From the NCBI GenBank assembly GCA_910589145.1, contig CAJUSD010000002.1:154005-218004 (forward strand): a DNA stretch of 64,000 bases, read 5' to 3'. Position 1 is the stretch's first letter, and each line of letters starts with the position of its first letter. This document shows positions 32,494 to 42,073 of this stretch, one piece after another. The notes beneath the pieces are model-generated. The model was not told the origin of the DNA. It saw nothing but the letters and a program-made list of their open reading frames with translations, and ran no database searches. Position numbers and translations under genes: made by a program. The DNA comes from an uncultured Oscillospiraceae bacterium (GTDB lineage Bacteria; Bacillota; Clostridia; Oscillospirales; Ruminococcaceae).

Positions 32494-33843
32494 CTAGGCT
32501 TCCATACGGCTTTGCTGGGCAATAATCTGATCTGACAAAGAATCCTGATCCTTTTGCTGGACAGATTGAGGTACTTTTTCGCCCAAAACCGCATTTACTT
32601 CTACAGTTTGGCCATTTCGGATTACTGTCAACTCTACAGTATCGCCTGCTGAATAGGACTTAATAGATTGGCTGAGGTCATTGCTGCTCTCAATATTAAG
32701 CCCATTAATTTGTACGATACAATCGCCGGGTTCCAGTCCAGATTCTTTTCGTTCAACCTCTGCAACATACACACCTGCCCTTGAGACACCATAGCGCATT
32801 GCCTTCTGAACAGTATCAATATCAACTAGAGAAATTCCTAGGTAGGGTTTACCAGTGACATAGCCAAATTCCTTTAGTTGATTGACAACCTCCATAACAT
32901 CGTTAATTGGAATGGCAAATCCCAGCCCTTCCAGATTATTGCCAGAACTTTTTGCAACAACTACACCAACCAGCTCACCTTTTTCGTTAAAGAGGCCGCC
33001 GCCGGAATTGCCAGGATTAATGGCAGCATTTGTTTGAAGAAGGTTCATTGTTTCGCCGTCAATGGTAATTTCGCGGTCAAGGGCGCTGACAATTCCATTT
33101 GTAACAGTTCCACCTAATTGTCCTAAGGGATTTCCAACAGCAACAGTTTCTTCTCCTACAACAAGATTATCAGAATTTCCGATTGCAGCAGGGGAAAGCC
33201 CAGTAGCTTCAATTTTAATCAGGGCAACATCCTTTTCACTGTCCGCACCAATAATTTTCGCCTCGTAGGACTCTCCGTTATGGAGTCGGACAGTAACAGA
33301 AGCAGCATCCTCTATAACATGGTTATTGGTGACAATATAACCATCTTCAGAGAGAATAACCCCGCTGCCTGCACCGGATGCAACATATTGCTGAACCCAG
33401 AATCCCCCACCAGTTACGACGGATTCAGTAGTAATTTCAACCACACTGTTGGCAGTGGCGGCAGCAATCTGAGCGGTTGTCATTGCCTCTGGAGCAGTGT
33501 TGACATTGGTTGCATTAGCAGTGTTGGGATTCATTTCAGGAGTGCTGGAAATGCTTGAACTGGATGTGGAGTTTAAAGAGGGATTGCCAACAGAAGGAAC
33601 TTCAGCCATGGACCCATTATCGGCAAAACGGGAAGCCAGCAGCCCGCCGCCAAAGCCTGCCGCACCAGACAGGATAACGCTGCATACCATAGCGGCGGCA
33701 ATCAGTTTAGACGTTTTGCCCTTTTTTTCCTTTAATTCTTCAGAGTAGTACGTTTGGGATGAATAAGAATCCTGTGTAGACAAAGACTGGGAATTTTGGT
33801 TTTCACTGTAAAAAGAATCATTTCTATTATTAAAATCGCTCAT
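32494..33843 (-). CDS. htrA: HtrA/DegP-type membrane-anchored serine protease
   Basis: 449-aa S1C protease. Order: cytoplasmic Ser/Gln/Asn-rich tail (1-45), one transmembrane helix (about 46-70), a low-complexity Ser/Asn/Thr linker (80-120), trypsin-like domain (125-320) with catalytic His175 (VTNNHVI), Asp205 (KDVALIK) and Ser280 (NPGNSGGG), and one PDZ domain (about 335-425, YLGISLVDI). It degrades or refolds damaged exported proteins outside the membrane. AGGAGG-type site upstream of the ATG. Transcribed alone as far as can be seen. Confidence 0.95.
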   Translation of the reverse strand: MSDFNNRNDSFYSENQNSQSLSTQDSYSSQTYYSEELKEKKGKTSKLIAAAMVCSVILSGAAGFGGGLLASRFADNGSMAEVPSVGNPSLNSTSSSSISSTPEMNPNTANATNVNTAPEAMTTAQIAAATANSVVEITTESVVTGGGFWVQQYVASGAGSGVILSEDGYIVTNNHVIEDAASVTVRLHNGESYEAKIIGADSEKDVALIKIEATGLSPAAIGNSDNLVVGEETVAVGNPLGQLGGTVTNGIVSALDREITIDGETMNLLQTNAAINPGNSGGGLFNEKGELVGVVVAKSSGNNLEGLGFAIPINDVMEVVNQLKEFGYVTGKPYLGISLVDIDTVQKAMRYGVSRAGVYVAEVERKESGLEPGDCIVQINGLNIESSNDLSQSIKSYSAGDTVELTVIRNGQTVEVNAVLGEKVPQSVQQKDQDSLSDQIIAQQSRMEA

Positions 33844-34122
33844 AATGATTATCCTCCTAAAAATTTTCCTTTTGTTTTTGTGGTTCTCTTTTGTTCTGCT
33901 TTTAGTATATCCTTTGATTTTGATAAAAACTTAAACGGATTGAAACAGAACGCTGAAAAATATTTCAATATTTTTTGTTATTTATGTGATGGTCTTGTGA
34001 AGCAAACTGAGAAATAAAAATACCTTGAAAAAACTGTGAACAAGTCTTTTCAAAGTATTTTTTCAAATCATTTTTGTTTCAATTTACACAGTAAATTCAA
34101 AAAGTACAGCTTCATCTAAAAT

Positions 34123-34419
34123 TTACTGTTCTAAATGTTGTTGAAGCCATACATGCGCTACATTTAAGGCACTATACAAATCATCCTTCATTGCCCTTTT
34201 AATCACCTTATCTTTTGGCGGCAGGGCAGGATTATTGGCAATAATCTGAACAGCTACTTTTTGAGGAACTTCCAAATCCTGAAGCTTGTCTGAAGCAATT
34301 ATTTGCATCATGGCAAAATGGCTTGCATTTAAATCCCCTAGATATAGAACATTTCCGCAACGCACCAGGCTATTTCCGTTATATGACATTATTTTATCAA
34401 ATTTTCTTTTCTCTGCCAT
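34123..34419 (-). CDS. Hypothetical protein, 98 aa
   Basis: 98-aa soluble protein with no recognised family: a short beta-type N-terminal half (IMSYNGNSLVRCGNVLYLGD) and a helical C-terminal half (VPQKVAVQIIANNPALPP; ALNVAHVWLQQHLEQ). AAGGAGG-type ribosome site upstream. It lies 75 bases downstream of a candidate noncoding RNA with its own promoter and terminator, so it may be expressed by read-through. The N-terminal part hints at a small sensory or adaptor fold, without proof. Confidence 0.65.
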   Translation of the reverse strand: MAEKRKFDKIMSYNGNSLVRCGNVLYLGDLNASHFAMMQIIASDKLQDLEVPQKVAVQIIANNPALPPKDKVIKRAMKDDLYSALNVAHVWLQQHLEQ

Positions 34420-34489
34420 TTATTTTCCTCCTTTTTAATAACATCAAAGTTTCATTTTGTCAAAAAGAACAGATTGTCTTTTCCTATGG

Positions 34490-34614
34490 TTAAGAGAAAA
34501 CAACCGCCCGGCCTTATTCCCTTTAAGAGAAACGGCCCGGCGGGTTTGATGGGTTCTGTTCTACATAAAAGAAAAAGATGCATAAACCGACTTTAGATGA
34601 TCGGCCTTACCCTA
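34490..34614 (-). ncRNA. Candidate noncoding RNA
   Basis: A promoter, an untranslated stretch of about 65 bases and a strong terminator define a transcript of about 125 bases on the minus strand. Near the 5' end GCCGATCATCTAAAGTCGG can fold (CCGA/TCGG); the 3' end is a long hairpin in which AACCCGCCGGGCC (34546-34534) pairs with GGCCGGGCGGTT (34513-34502), capped by TTCTCTTAAAGGGAA, then GTTTTCTCTT. No open frame with a ribosome site is present. It matches no riboswitch consensus I know. It may act in trans or be a leader of the 98-aa protein gene. Confidence 0.5.
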
Positions 34615-34620
34615 TCCTCT

Positions 34621-34649
34621 ATTATAGCATAAGGCGGCGAACGTGTAAA
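34621..34649 (-). promoter_or_regulatory. Promoter of candidate ncRNA
   Basis: TTTACA (minus strand 34649-34644), 17 bases, perfect TATAAT (34626-34621) with an extended TGC before it. Start near 34614. Confidence 0.75.
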
Positions 34650-34955
34650 TGCACCGAATCTGTCCCCAAAATTCCTATGGGTTTCGTGGAATACGCTTAA
34701 TATTTTACAGTATTCCCTTCAGAAAAAACCTTTTTATCGCAATTTTCAAACTAATTATTTGTAAATTTTTCAAGTAAAAAAATTTTCATTTCTTAGATTT
34801 GCTTTCTAAACATTTTGTAAATTTTTGGGGAGAATATTCCTATTTCATAATTTTCCCATTTACTATATACCCGCATAACAAACACAGTTCTACTGAACTT
34901 AAAAATGATTAGAAAACTTACAGATATGGAATTTAATCAACAGGATCCATGTTTT

Positions 34956-35231
34956 TTATGCCTGCCTATTGGATTCCGCTTCAGCCTTGTCCAAATAGGA
35001 TTTTACCAGAAGCTGTAACAATTCATCACGGTCAATCCTTCGAATCAGACTGCGCGCTTTTTTATGGGTTGTAATATAGGTTGGGTCTTCTGAAAGGATA
35101 TACCCGACGATTTGGTTAATCGGATTATATCCCTTTTCCTTCAGAGCGTCATAAACGGCTGTCAGGACGGTTTTCATTTCTTTTTCCCGTTCCTCACGCA
35201 GAGTAAAGGAAATCGTCGGTTCACTATTCAT
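34956..35231 (-). CDS. ireB: IreB-family regulatory phosphoprotein
   Basis: 91-aa protein of the UPF0297/IreB (YrzL) family, complete: the N-terminal Thr-containing strand EPTISFTLREEREKEM and the core ALKEKGYNPINQIVGYILSEDPTYITTHKKARSLIRRIDRDELL. In enterococci IreB is phosphorylated by the PASTA kinase IreK and controls cephalosporin tolerance. It is usually followed by ruvX(yqgF) and a DUF1292 gene; here neither is present, so the gene is separated from its normal operon. GGGGTG precedes the ATG at 35231; the frame upstream to 35273 lacks a ribosome site. Confidence 0.92.
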   Translation of the reverse strand: MNSEPTISFTLREEREKEMKTVLTAVYDALKEKGYNPINQIVGYILSEDPTYITTHKKARSLIRRIDRDELLQLLVKSYLDKAEAESNRQA

Positions 35232-35481
35232 CAAATCACCCCTATGTATTTTAGGATACACCAAACGCCGCAATTATTCAAGAGAAAATTCCCCTTTGAA
35301 CAATTAATTTTGATGTAAAAAGCCTTTATTAGTATTTTTCTTTAGGCTGCCTTTTTCTATCATACCATATTATAAAGTTATTTTCAACGACAATGGTAGA
35401 GCAGATTTTCTCTGGGGAGATAATATGATTAAATCTGCAACCTAGATTATATATAATTTCTAACTAAGCAGCAACATCTGA

Positions 35482-35520
35482 AAATTAGAATTCGCTGGCT
35501 CAAAAAGCCCTCTAATCTTC
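35482..35520 (-). repeat. Partial composite-element end
   Basis: AAATTAGAATTCGCTGGCTC followed by AAAAAGCCCTCTA matches 13360-13390 and, inverted, 42877-42922. Only this end of the element is recognisable. The rest of the 610-base gap 35232-35790 is AT-rich and shows no gene that I can support. Confidence 0.6.
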
Positions 35521-35789
35521 CCCTGCAATGTTTCCCGTTAAAGCTGAAGCTTTTCTCCCACTGTGATATTTTGTATCCGCAAACAGATGCTGCTATAATA
35601 ACCTTTTCTTTTACCTTTTCATTTTGTTCAGAAGATATTTACAACTGGCGATCAGAAAACTTTTCAGAAAAATTCCCTAAGTTTTCAAAACTTTTTAATT
35701 CATTTAAGGTTGTATTTATTATAACATAAATCCAACCAAAATCCAATTTGTAAGCTTAGATTAAAAAAAATTATTCTGAATAGACATAA

Positions 35790-35826
35790 AAAGATGGAAA
35801 TGGCTTTTCCCATTTCCATCTTTTGG
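35790..35826. terminator. Bidirectional intrinsic terminator
   Basis: AAGATGGAAATGG / CCATTTCCATCTT with a CTTTTC loop; T-tracts follow on both strands. It ends the DUF3298 gene transcript on the minus strand. Confidence 0.8.
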
Positions 35827-35841
35827 ACACCGCAAAATTGC

Positions 35842-36741
35842 TTAATCTATTTCAGCAGACTGCTCCTCCTGAACATCCATCTGGATATCCTCTGGAGAGA
35901 CCTCTGTTTTTTCATTTTTTCCAGAAAAGCCTCCAAATGAGTCGGTGCGTGTATGGCCTATCGAAAGCCCTATTGTTAATTTCCTTGAAACCGCAGGAGC
36001 AGTTAAAGGAACAGAAATAGGCTCCATTCCAGGCCAATTTTCCTCATTTACACCATTTACTGGCAAAAGGACAATGGAATCATCCGTTAAATAGAATGAG
36101 GAATCAAAGGACAAACCCTCAAAGGGACGCTGTAACATTCTGGAAATTTCCTGATCAAGCAGCGACGTATAATTCGTGTTTGAAAGAAACAAATCTGCAA
36201 GCCGGCAAATCTTCTGATCGGATAACTGAATTGTAAATCCATGTGGAGGTAAATTGGCCAGAGAGGAATTTTGAGAGGGGCTTTCGGAAAAAACTACGCT
36301 GAAAAACCCGCCGCTATTACGCTTAATCTGGTAATCAACAACCTTAGCTTCAGGCGGGAGAGCTAAGGAATTGGAACTGACAGCCTGACGGCACAAAAAA
36401 CATCTTTGCAGAGCGTATTCCCGCATCATAGCATTAGCAGTTTGCAGCTGGTTAGGATTTCCCCCAAAGGAGATCTGCGGATAATATACCTCAAATTCGG
36501 GCGAAGATTCTGTTGGGGGAAAGTATTCCCGAACCCTGGTAACAACTGCCCTATCTTGGGCAAATACCACAACAGGCTGTTCAAAGAAAGAAGTGACAGC
36601 CAAGCAGATAAGAAGCAGAAAAGGGACAGCAACGGGAAGCCGACGACGCTTTTTCATATTTTTGCGCAAAACATTAAAGCGCAAAGGGAAACGGGATGCT
36701 GCTGATGCGTTGAAAAGTCCGCGGCAGCGCAAGGGAATCAT
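35842..36741 (-). CDS. Exported DUF3298-type protein
   Basis: 299-aa protein with a long basic N-terminus (about 30 residues, Arg-rich) and a signal-anchor (about 36-58, LPVAVPFLLLICLAVTSFF), then an extracytoplasmic domain with YYPQISFGGNPNQLQTANAM (DUF4163/PdaC-like start) and GFTIQLSDQKICRLADLF, LPVNGVNEENWPG near the end (DUF3298-like). RsiV-type anti-sigma factors and PdaC-type deacetylases share this domain; no enzyme motif or sigma-factor gene is seen. AGGAGG 7 bases before the ATG at 36741 fixes the start, rather than the frame's ATG at 36807. Confidence 0.75.
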   Translation of the reverse strand: MIPLRCRGLFNASAASRFPLRFNVLRKNMKKRRRLPVAVPFLLLICLAVTSFFEQPVVVFAQDRAVVTRVREYFPPTESSPEFEVYYPQISFGGNPNQLQTANAMMREYALQRCFLCRQAVSSNSLALPPEAKVVDYQIKRNSGGFFSVVFSESPSQNSSLANLPPHGFTIQLSDQKICRLADLFLSNTNYTSLLDQEISRMLQRPFEGLSFDSSFYLTDDSIVLLPVNGVNEENWPGMEPISVPLTAPAVSRKLTIGLSIGHTRTDSFGGFSGKNEKTEVSPEDIQMDVQEEQSAEID

Positions 36742-36911
36742 AAAGATTCCTCCTTTCGCGGAAGGAACCATCCCTGTAAACCGCAGGACAATGGGACATG
36801 CCCGCAAAGCGGCGGGCAGTAATTATTGTAGCCGGATCACAAGGAAACTTGCAAGGAAACTGGTGGAATTTTATGATAAATTATACAATATAAAAATAAA
36901 AAAGGCTCCTT

Positions 36912-37480
36912 CTGCTATCCTTCAAGGGAAAAATTAACTTCCTCGATAGGAATTTCAAGCATTTGTGCAATTTGTTCAACTGGTATAAATCTTGATAAGG
37001 ACTGAATGGTTTTCCGACGTTCCTTTTCCATGCCTTCTTCAATCCCTTCTTCACGCTCAATTTTTAACGCATCTTCCAGTTTCCATTCTGTAAACAGCAT
37101 ATTCTCCACCTCCGAAATATGGGCTTTTAAAAATGACTGCATAATCCCCATTTCCTCACAGTCCAGTGCTGCTTTCCGAATTGCTTCTCTTAATTCATAC
37201 CCTTTTTCTGAATAGTTTTGTACCCTATCTATAAAAAACTGTAATCATATAATGCCCTGCACTTTTTCAGCAATTCCTGGATCTCCTTGTATTGTATATT
37301 TACCACCTTTACAGTCAATTCAGCAGTATTGATATGTGTATTCCCGTTAAAAATAAATGCTTCTGAAAGTTTTAAATATGCTTCTTTTGGAAACGGTTCC
37401 CTGCCATTATATAATACTACAAATTCAGGTGCAGGCAAAGGAATCTTCTACTTGCGGTTTCCACCTGGTTCCATTTCCAT
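36912..37480 (-). pseudogene. Frameshifted, 5'-truncated Rpn-family PD-(D/E)XK nuclease/transposase
   Basis: Two reading frames together give the C-terminal half of an Rpn/TIGR01784 protein. Frame 1 (37438-37229) reads PAPEFVVLYNGREPFPKEAY and on to CRALYDYSFL, then stops; frame 2 continues as IDRVQNYSEKGYELREAI, then EEMGIMQSFLKAHISEVENM and ends at 36915. The break is at a run of six T (near 37232): one more T restores ...YSFFIDRVQNY.... Upstream, a TAG interrupts the frame at about 37452 and the catalytic N-terminal domain is missing. Inactive remnant. Confidence 0.75.
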
Positions 37481-37547
37481 ATTTAATTGCTGCCCCCTTT
37501 TCTTCATATTTAAAATATCATACCCCTGTTTTCCCGTCAATAAATCT

Positions 37548-37591
37548 ATAATTTAAAAAAATTCCCGTCCGGCCTAAGCCAGACGGGAATT
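37548..37591 (-). terminator. tuf terminator
   Basis: ATTCCCGTC (37561-37569) and GACGGGAAT (37582-37590) form the stem; on the minus strand it is followed by a run of seven T and AAATTATAG. Confidence 0.9.
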
Positions 37592-37610
37592 CAATCTATC
37601 TATTCAAGAA

Positions 37611-38810
37611 TTACTCGTTGATCTTGGTAACAACGCCAGAACCAACAGTACGTCCGCCTTCACGGATAGCGAAGCGGAGGCCTTCCTCAATAGCGATAGG
37701 AGTAATCAGTTCGACATCCATCTCAACGTTATCGCCAGGGATACACATATCAACACCTTCAGGAAGGGTGATAACGCCGGTAACGTCAGTGGTACGGAAA
37801 TAGAACTGGGGACGATAATTGCTCAAGAAAGCAGTATGACGGCCGCCTTCTTCCTTTTTCAGAACATAAACCTGTCCGCGGAATTTAGTGTGAGGATGAA
37901 TGGTGCCGGGTTTGCAAAGAACCTGACCACGTTCAATCTCAGTTCTCTGGATACCACGGAGCAGAGCACCAATGTTGTCGCCTGCCTCAGCATAATCCAA
38001 AGTTTTACGGAACATTTCAATACCGGTAACAACAGTTTTTTTACGTTCGTCGGTCAAACCGATAACTTCAACTTCGTCGCCGGATTTCAGCTGGCCTCTT
38101 TCAACTCTACCAGTCGCAACAGTACCACGTCCGGTAATAGTGAACACGTCTTCAACAGGCATAAGGAAAGGAAGGTCTGCTTTACGTTCAGGAGTAGGAA
38201 TATAGCTGTCAACAGCATCCATAAGCTCAAGAATGGGCTTATAAGCTTCATTGTTGATATCATTGGATGCTTCCAGAGCTGCCAGAGCAGAACCCTTTAC
38301 AATCGGGATATCGTCGCCAGGGAAGCTGTACTCGGTAAGCAGTTCACGGATTTCCATCTCAACCAGCTCAAGAAGCTCAGGATCGTCAACTTGGTCAACC
38401 TTATTCATGAAAACAACGATATAAGGCACGCCAACCTGACGGGCAAGCAGGATGTGTTCACGGGTCTGAGGCATGGGGCCGTCAGCTGCAGAAACAACCA
38501 GGATTGCGCCGTCCATCTGAGCAGCACCGGTAATCATGTTCTTAACATAGTCAGCATGTCCGGGGCAGTCAACATGAGCGTAGTGGCGATTTTCGGTTTC
38601 ATATTCAACGTGAGCAGTGTTGATTGTGATACCACGTGCTTTTTCTTCTGGAGCCTTATCGATCATGTCATAGGCCATAAATTCGGCATCGCCCTTCATA
38701 GCCAAGGTCTTGGTGATCGCGGCAGTAAGGGTGGTTTTGCCATGGTCAACGTGACCAATGGTCCCAATGTTAATATGGGGCTTGTTTCTTTCAAATTTTG
38801 CTTTTGCCAT
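37611..38810 (-). CDS. tuf: Elongation factor Tu
   Basis: 399-aa EF-Tu, the GTPase that brings aminoacyl-tRNA to the ribosome. Seen: P-loop GHVDHGKTT (residues 19-27), the switch I RGITINTAHVEYET, DCPGHADY (G3), NKVDQVDD (G4), and domains II and III complete (GRGTVATGRVERGQ; IREGGRTVGSGVVTKI). Last gene of rpoB-rpoC-rpsL-rpsG-fusA-tuf; it is 236 bases after fusA, with a strong terminator 20 bases downstream. Confidence 0.98.
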   Translation of the reverse strand: MAKAKFERNKPHINIGTIGHVDHGKTTLTAAITKTLAMKGDAEFMAYDMIDKAPEEKARGITINTAHVEYETENRHYAHVDCPGHADYVKNMITGAAQMDGAILVVSAADGPMPQTREHILLARQVGVPYIVVFMNKVDQVDDPELLELVEMEIRELLTEYSFPGDDIPIVKGSALAALEASNDINNEAYKPILELMDAVDSYIPTPERKADLPFLMPVEDVFTITGRGTVATGRVERGQLKSGDEVEVIGLTDERKKTVVTGIEMFRKTLDYAEAGDNIGALLRGIQRTEIERGQVLCKPGTIHPHTKFRGQVYVLKKEEGGRHTAFLSNYRPQFYFRTTDVTGVITLPEGVDMCIPGDNVEMDVELITPIAIEEGLRFAIREGGRTVGSGVVTKINE

Positions 38811-39046
38811 TCTAGTATTTTCCTCCCTTGAAATGATATTTATTGCAAAGCAAGCATACTCGCAGGGTAAAAACGGTTACATCTGGTATTGTAACAAGTA
38901 ATTGGGGAAAATGCAAGGGTTTCCTGCACAAAAAGTGCAGGATTTTTTCCAAATGTGGAATTTTTATTCCTTTATAAATTATTTTTCAGTGGAAAAGTCC
39001 CCCTTGTATGCCCTAATCAGCTTCCAGAAAACCATTTTCCCTGATT

Positions 39047-41131
39047 TTAATCCTGCTTGTTTCCTCTACTGGACATAATACCTTCGGCAATAGACTTTGG
39101 AACTTCAATATAATGAGAAGGCTCCATAGAATACTGGCCGCGTCCCTGAGTCTTAGAACGGAGATCGGTTGCATAGCCGAACATTTCGGACAGCGGGACA
39201 AAAGCATTAATCTGCTGCGCGCCAGGACGATGTTCCATACCCTGAATTTGTCCGCGGCGGGAGTTGATATCACCGATAACATCACCCATATATTCTTCAG
39301 GAACAATAACCGCAACCTTCATAATAGGTTCCAGAATAACAGGAGATGCTTTCTTCATAGCTTCTTTAAAAGCCATGGAACCGGCAATCTTAAAGGCCAT
39401 TTCAGACGAGTCAACCTCATGGTAAGAACCATCGTACAAAGTGACCTTTACGTCAACAACGGGATAACCCGCCAATACACCGGCCTGCATAGCTCCCTGG
39501 ATACCTTGGTTGACAGGCTCAATATATTCCTTGGGAATTGCACCGCCGACGATCTTGTTGATAAATTCATATCCTTTGCCGCTCTCATTGGGCTCCAGAA
39601 TGATTTTAACATGACCGTACTGGCCTTTACCGCCAGATTGGCGGGCATACTTATGGTCAACGTCTGCGCTCTTACGGACAGTTTCCTTATAAGCAACCTG
39701 GGGAGCGCCAACATTTGCTTCCACCTTAAATTCGCGGAGCAGACGGTCTACAATGATTTCCAAATGCAGCTCGCCCATACCAGCAATAATGGTTTGTCCT
39801 GTTTCTTCATCGGTATAGGTGCGGAAAGTGGGATCTTCTTCAGCCAGTTTGGCAAGACCGATACCCATTTTCTCCTGACCGGCTTTAGTTTTTGGCTCAA
39901 TGGCTACCCGTATAACAGGTTCCGGGAATTCCATAGATTCCAAAATAATTGGATGTTTTTCATCACATAAAGTATCACCGGTTGTGGTGTTCTTCAGTCC
40001 GACAGCAGCTGCGATATCACCCGCATAGCAGGCATCAATGTCCTGGCGGTGGTTGGCGTGCATCTGGAGGATACGGCCGATTCTTTCGTTGTTATCCTTC
40101 GTGGAATTGTAAACGGTGGTGCCAGCCTTGGCAATGCCGGAATATACACGGAAGAAGCACAGCTTGCCTACATAGGGGTCAGTGGCAATCTTAAACGCCA
40201 AAGCCGCCAGCGGCTCCTCGTCAGAAGAAGGCCTCTCTTCCTCCTCCTCAGTATCGGGGTTTATGCCTTTAATATGGGGAATATCAATAGGGGAAGGCAT
40301 ATAGTCAACCACTGCATCCAGGAGCTTTTGGACACCCTTATTGCGGTAGGAAGTACCGCAGATAACGGGAACCATCTTATTATCAATGGTGGACTGGCGA
40401 ATAACTCTCTTGATATCCTCAATGGAGATTTCCTCGCCTTCCAGATATTTCTCCATAATCGCTTCGTCCTGCTCAGCAATATGCTCCAGCAATTCGTCGT
40501 GATATTTTTGGGCCAGCTCCTTCATATCCTCAGGGATTTCCTCTACCCGCATGTCCTTGCCCAGATCGTCATAGTAGACGTCTGCGCTCATCTCCACCAA
40601 GTCGATGATTCCCTTAAAGGTGTCTTCAGAACCAATGGGAAGCTGGATCGGCACCGCATTACACTTAAGGCGATCCCTCATCATGGACACCACGTTGTAA
40701 AAATCAGCGCCCATAATATCCATCTTGTTGACATACGCCATTCTGGGAACCCGATACTTGTCAGCCTGACGCCAAACTGTCTCCGACTGGGGTTCCACGC
40801 CGCCCTTGGCACAGAAAACGGTCACGGAACCGTCCAGAACACGCAGGGAACGTTCCACCTCAACGGTGAAGTCCACGTGTCCGGGGGTATCAATGATATT
40901 GATGCGATGGCCCTTCCAGAATGCGGTAGTTGCAGCAGAGGTGATGGTGATGCCTCTCTCCTGCTCCTGCTCCATCCAGTCCATTGTCGCTGCGCCATCA
41001 TGAGTCTCACCGATCTTATGTGTTTTACCAGTGTAAAATAAAATACGTTCGGTGGTAGTGGTCTTTCCAGCGTCAATGTGGGCCATAATGCCGATATTAC
41101 GGGTATCTTGTAATGATACGTCTCTAGGCAT
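39047..41131 (-). CDS. fusA: Elongation factor G
   Basis: 694-aa translocase GTPase. Domain G: AHIDAGKTTTTERILF (about 17-32), DTPGHVDF, NKMDIMGADF; then domains II-V with the III/IV segments ARQSGGKGQYGHVKI and the C-terminal LSEMFGYATDLRSKTQGRGQYSM. Length and sequence are ordinary EF-G (not EF-G2). It lies between rpsG and tuf; the 279-base gap to rpsG contains a hairpin but no gene. Confidence 0.98.
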   Translation of the reverse strand: MPRDVSLQDTRNIGIMAHIDAGKTTTTERILFYTGKTHKIGETHDGAATMDWMEQEQERGITITSAATTAFWKGHRINIIDTPGHVDFTVEVERSLRVLDGSVTVFCAKGGVEPQSETVWRQADKYRVPRMAYVNKMDIMGADFYNVVSMMRDRLKCNAVPIQLPIGSEDTFKGIIDLVEMSADVYYDDLGKDMRVEEIPEDMKELAQKYHDELLEHIAEQDEAIMEKYLEGEEISIEDIKRVIRQSTIDNKMVPVICGTSYRNKGVQKLLDAVVDYMPSPIDIPHIKGINPDTEEEEERPSSDEEPLAALAFKIATDPYVGKLCFFRVYSGIAKAGTTVYNSTKDNNERIGRILQMHANHRQDIDACYAGDIAAAVGLKNTTTGDTLCDEKHPIILESMEFPEPVIRVAIEPKTKAGQEKMGIGLAKLAEEDPTFRTYTDEETGQTIIAGMGELHLEIIVDRLLREFKVEANVGAPQVAYKETVRKSADVDHKYARQSGGKGQYGHVKIILEPNESGKGYEFINKIVGGAIPKEYIEPVNQGIQGAMQAGVLAGYPVVDVKVTLYDGSYHEVDSSEMAFKIAGSMAFKEAMKKASPVILEPIMKVAVIVPEEYMGDVIGDINSRRGQIQGMEHRPGAQQINAFVPLSEMFGYATDLRSKTQGRGQYSMEPSHYIEVPKSIAEGIMSSRGNKQD

Positions 41132-41267
41132 ATAGTCCTCCTAAAAAATCCTTCTCGCTTCTCAACAGCGAACAGCGCGCCGCAAATTCTCCCAAAAGAA
41201 AAACGGCGTTTCTCATAAAACATGAAAATATCGGGCCGACAGGATCTAAATAAACCAGTCCAATATT

Positions 41268-41305
41268 ACAGGAAGGGCGGAAACGATTCCGTCCTTCCTG
41301 CCATG
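41268..41305. other. Hairpin between rpsG and fusA
   Basis: CAGGAAGGGCGGAA and TTCCGTCCTTCCTG (41270-41303) form a near-perfect 14-base stem with an ACGA loop and no U-run. It could be a transcript-processing or stabilising element; no ribosome protein-binding site is recognisable. Confidence 0.5.
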
Positions 41306-41410
41306 GCTGACTGTCATAGTCTGTATCAGGAAACCCAATATTCCAGTATTACGGATGTAGGATTTCCTGTCTCATGTCAAAGCCCAACACACCTTTTCAG
41401 TGTCTGCGCA

Positions 41411-41881
41411 TTACCAACGATAATGGGCAAAAGCTTTATTGGCTTCAGCCATTTTATGGGTGTCGTCACGCTTTTTGCATGCACCGCCCACATTATTCAA
41501 AGCGTCCATGATTTCCCCGGCCAGCCGGTCTTTCATGGTGCGTTCTGAACGCTGGCGCGAATAATTGGTAATCCATCTAAGTCCCAAAGTCTGACGGCGT
41601 TCAGGCCGTACTTCCATAGGAACCTGATAGGTAGCGCCACCTACACGGCGGGCCTTTACTTCCAGCTCTGGCATAATATTTTCCATGGCCTGCTCAAAGC
41701 ATTCCAAAGCATCTTTGCCGGTTTTCTCGGCGACAATGGCAAATGCGTCGTACACAATTTTCTGTGCAACGCCCTTCTTGCCGTCCAACATGATATTGTT
41801 GATCAGGCGCGTAACGAGCTTGGAATTATAAAGCGGATCCGGCAGCACGTCGCGCTTTGCGATATTACCTCTTCTTGGCAC
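41411..41881 (-). CDS. rpsG: 30S ribosomal protein S7
   Basis: 156-aa S7, a primary 16S rRNA-binding protein of the head of the 30S subunit. The N-terminus PRRGNIAKRDVLPDPLYNSK and segments NNIMLDGKKGVAQKIVYDAF and RVGGATYQVPMEVRPERRQ are conserved. GTG at 41881 follows AAGGAGGG by about 8 bases and gives the standard length; the upstream extension to 41899 runs through the ribosome site and is not translated. Confidence 0.97.
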   Translation of the reverse strand: MPRRGNIAKRDVLPDPLYNSKLVTRLINNIMLDGKKGVAQKIVYDAFAIVAEKTGKDALECFEQAMENIMPELEVKARRVGGATYQVPMEVRPERRQTLGLRWITNYSRQRSERTMKDRLAGEIMDALNNVGGACKKRDDTHKMAEANKAFAHYRW

Positions 41882-42073
41882 TTCGCTTCCCTCCTTCACA
41901 ATTTATGAATTCATCGGTACTCGAAATAAAACTCCCGTCGATGCCAATGCAGTTTCTTCATCTCAAATTAGAAAACCGGTCAAAACCTTTTGGTTCAGCC
42001 ATCTATATTTTGAATATATAAAACCACATTATGCGGCATTAACATCTTTATTAAAGAGCAATGGGGAAATGTT

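Noticed and set aside
37836..38831. Long plus-strand open frame of about 330 codons opposite tuf
   Set aside because: It is an antisense shadow of the highly codon-biased tuf gene, with no ribosome site or recognisable domain.
40049..41041. Long plus-strand frame opposite fusA, and a similar one opposite rpoB (48373-49284)
   Set aside because: Both mirror conserved coding sequence on the minus strand and lack starts with ribosome sites.
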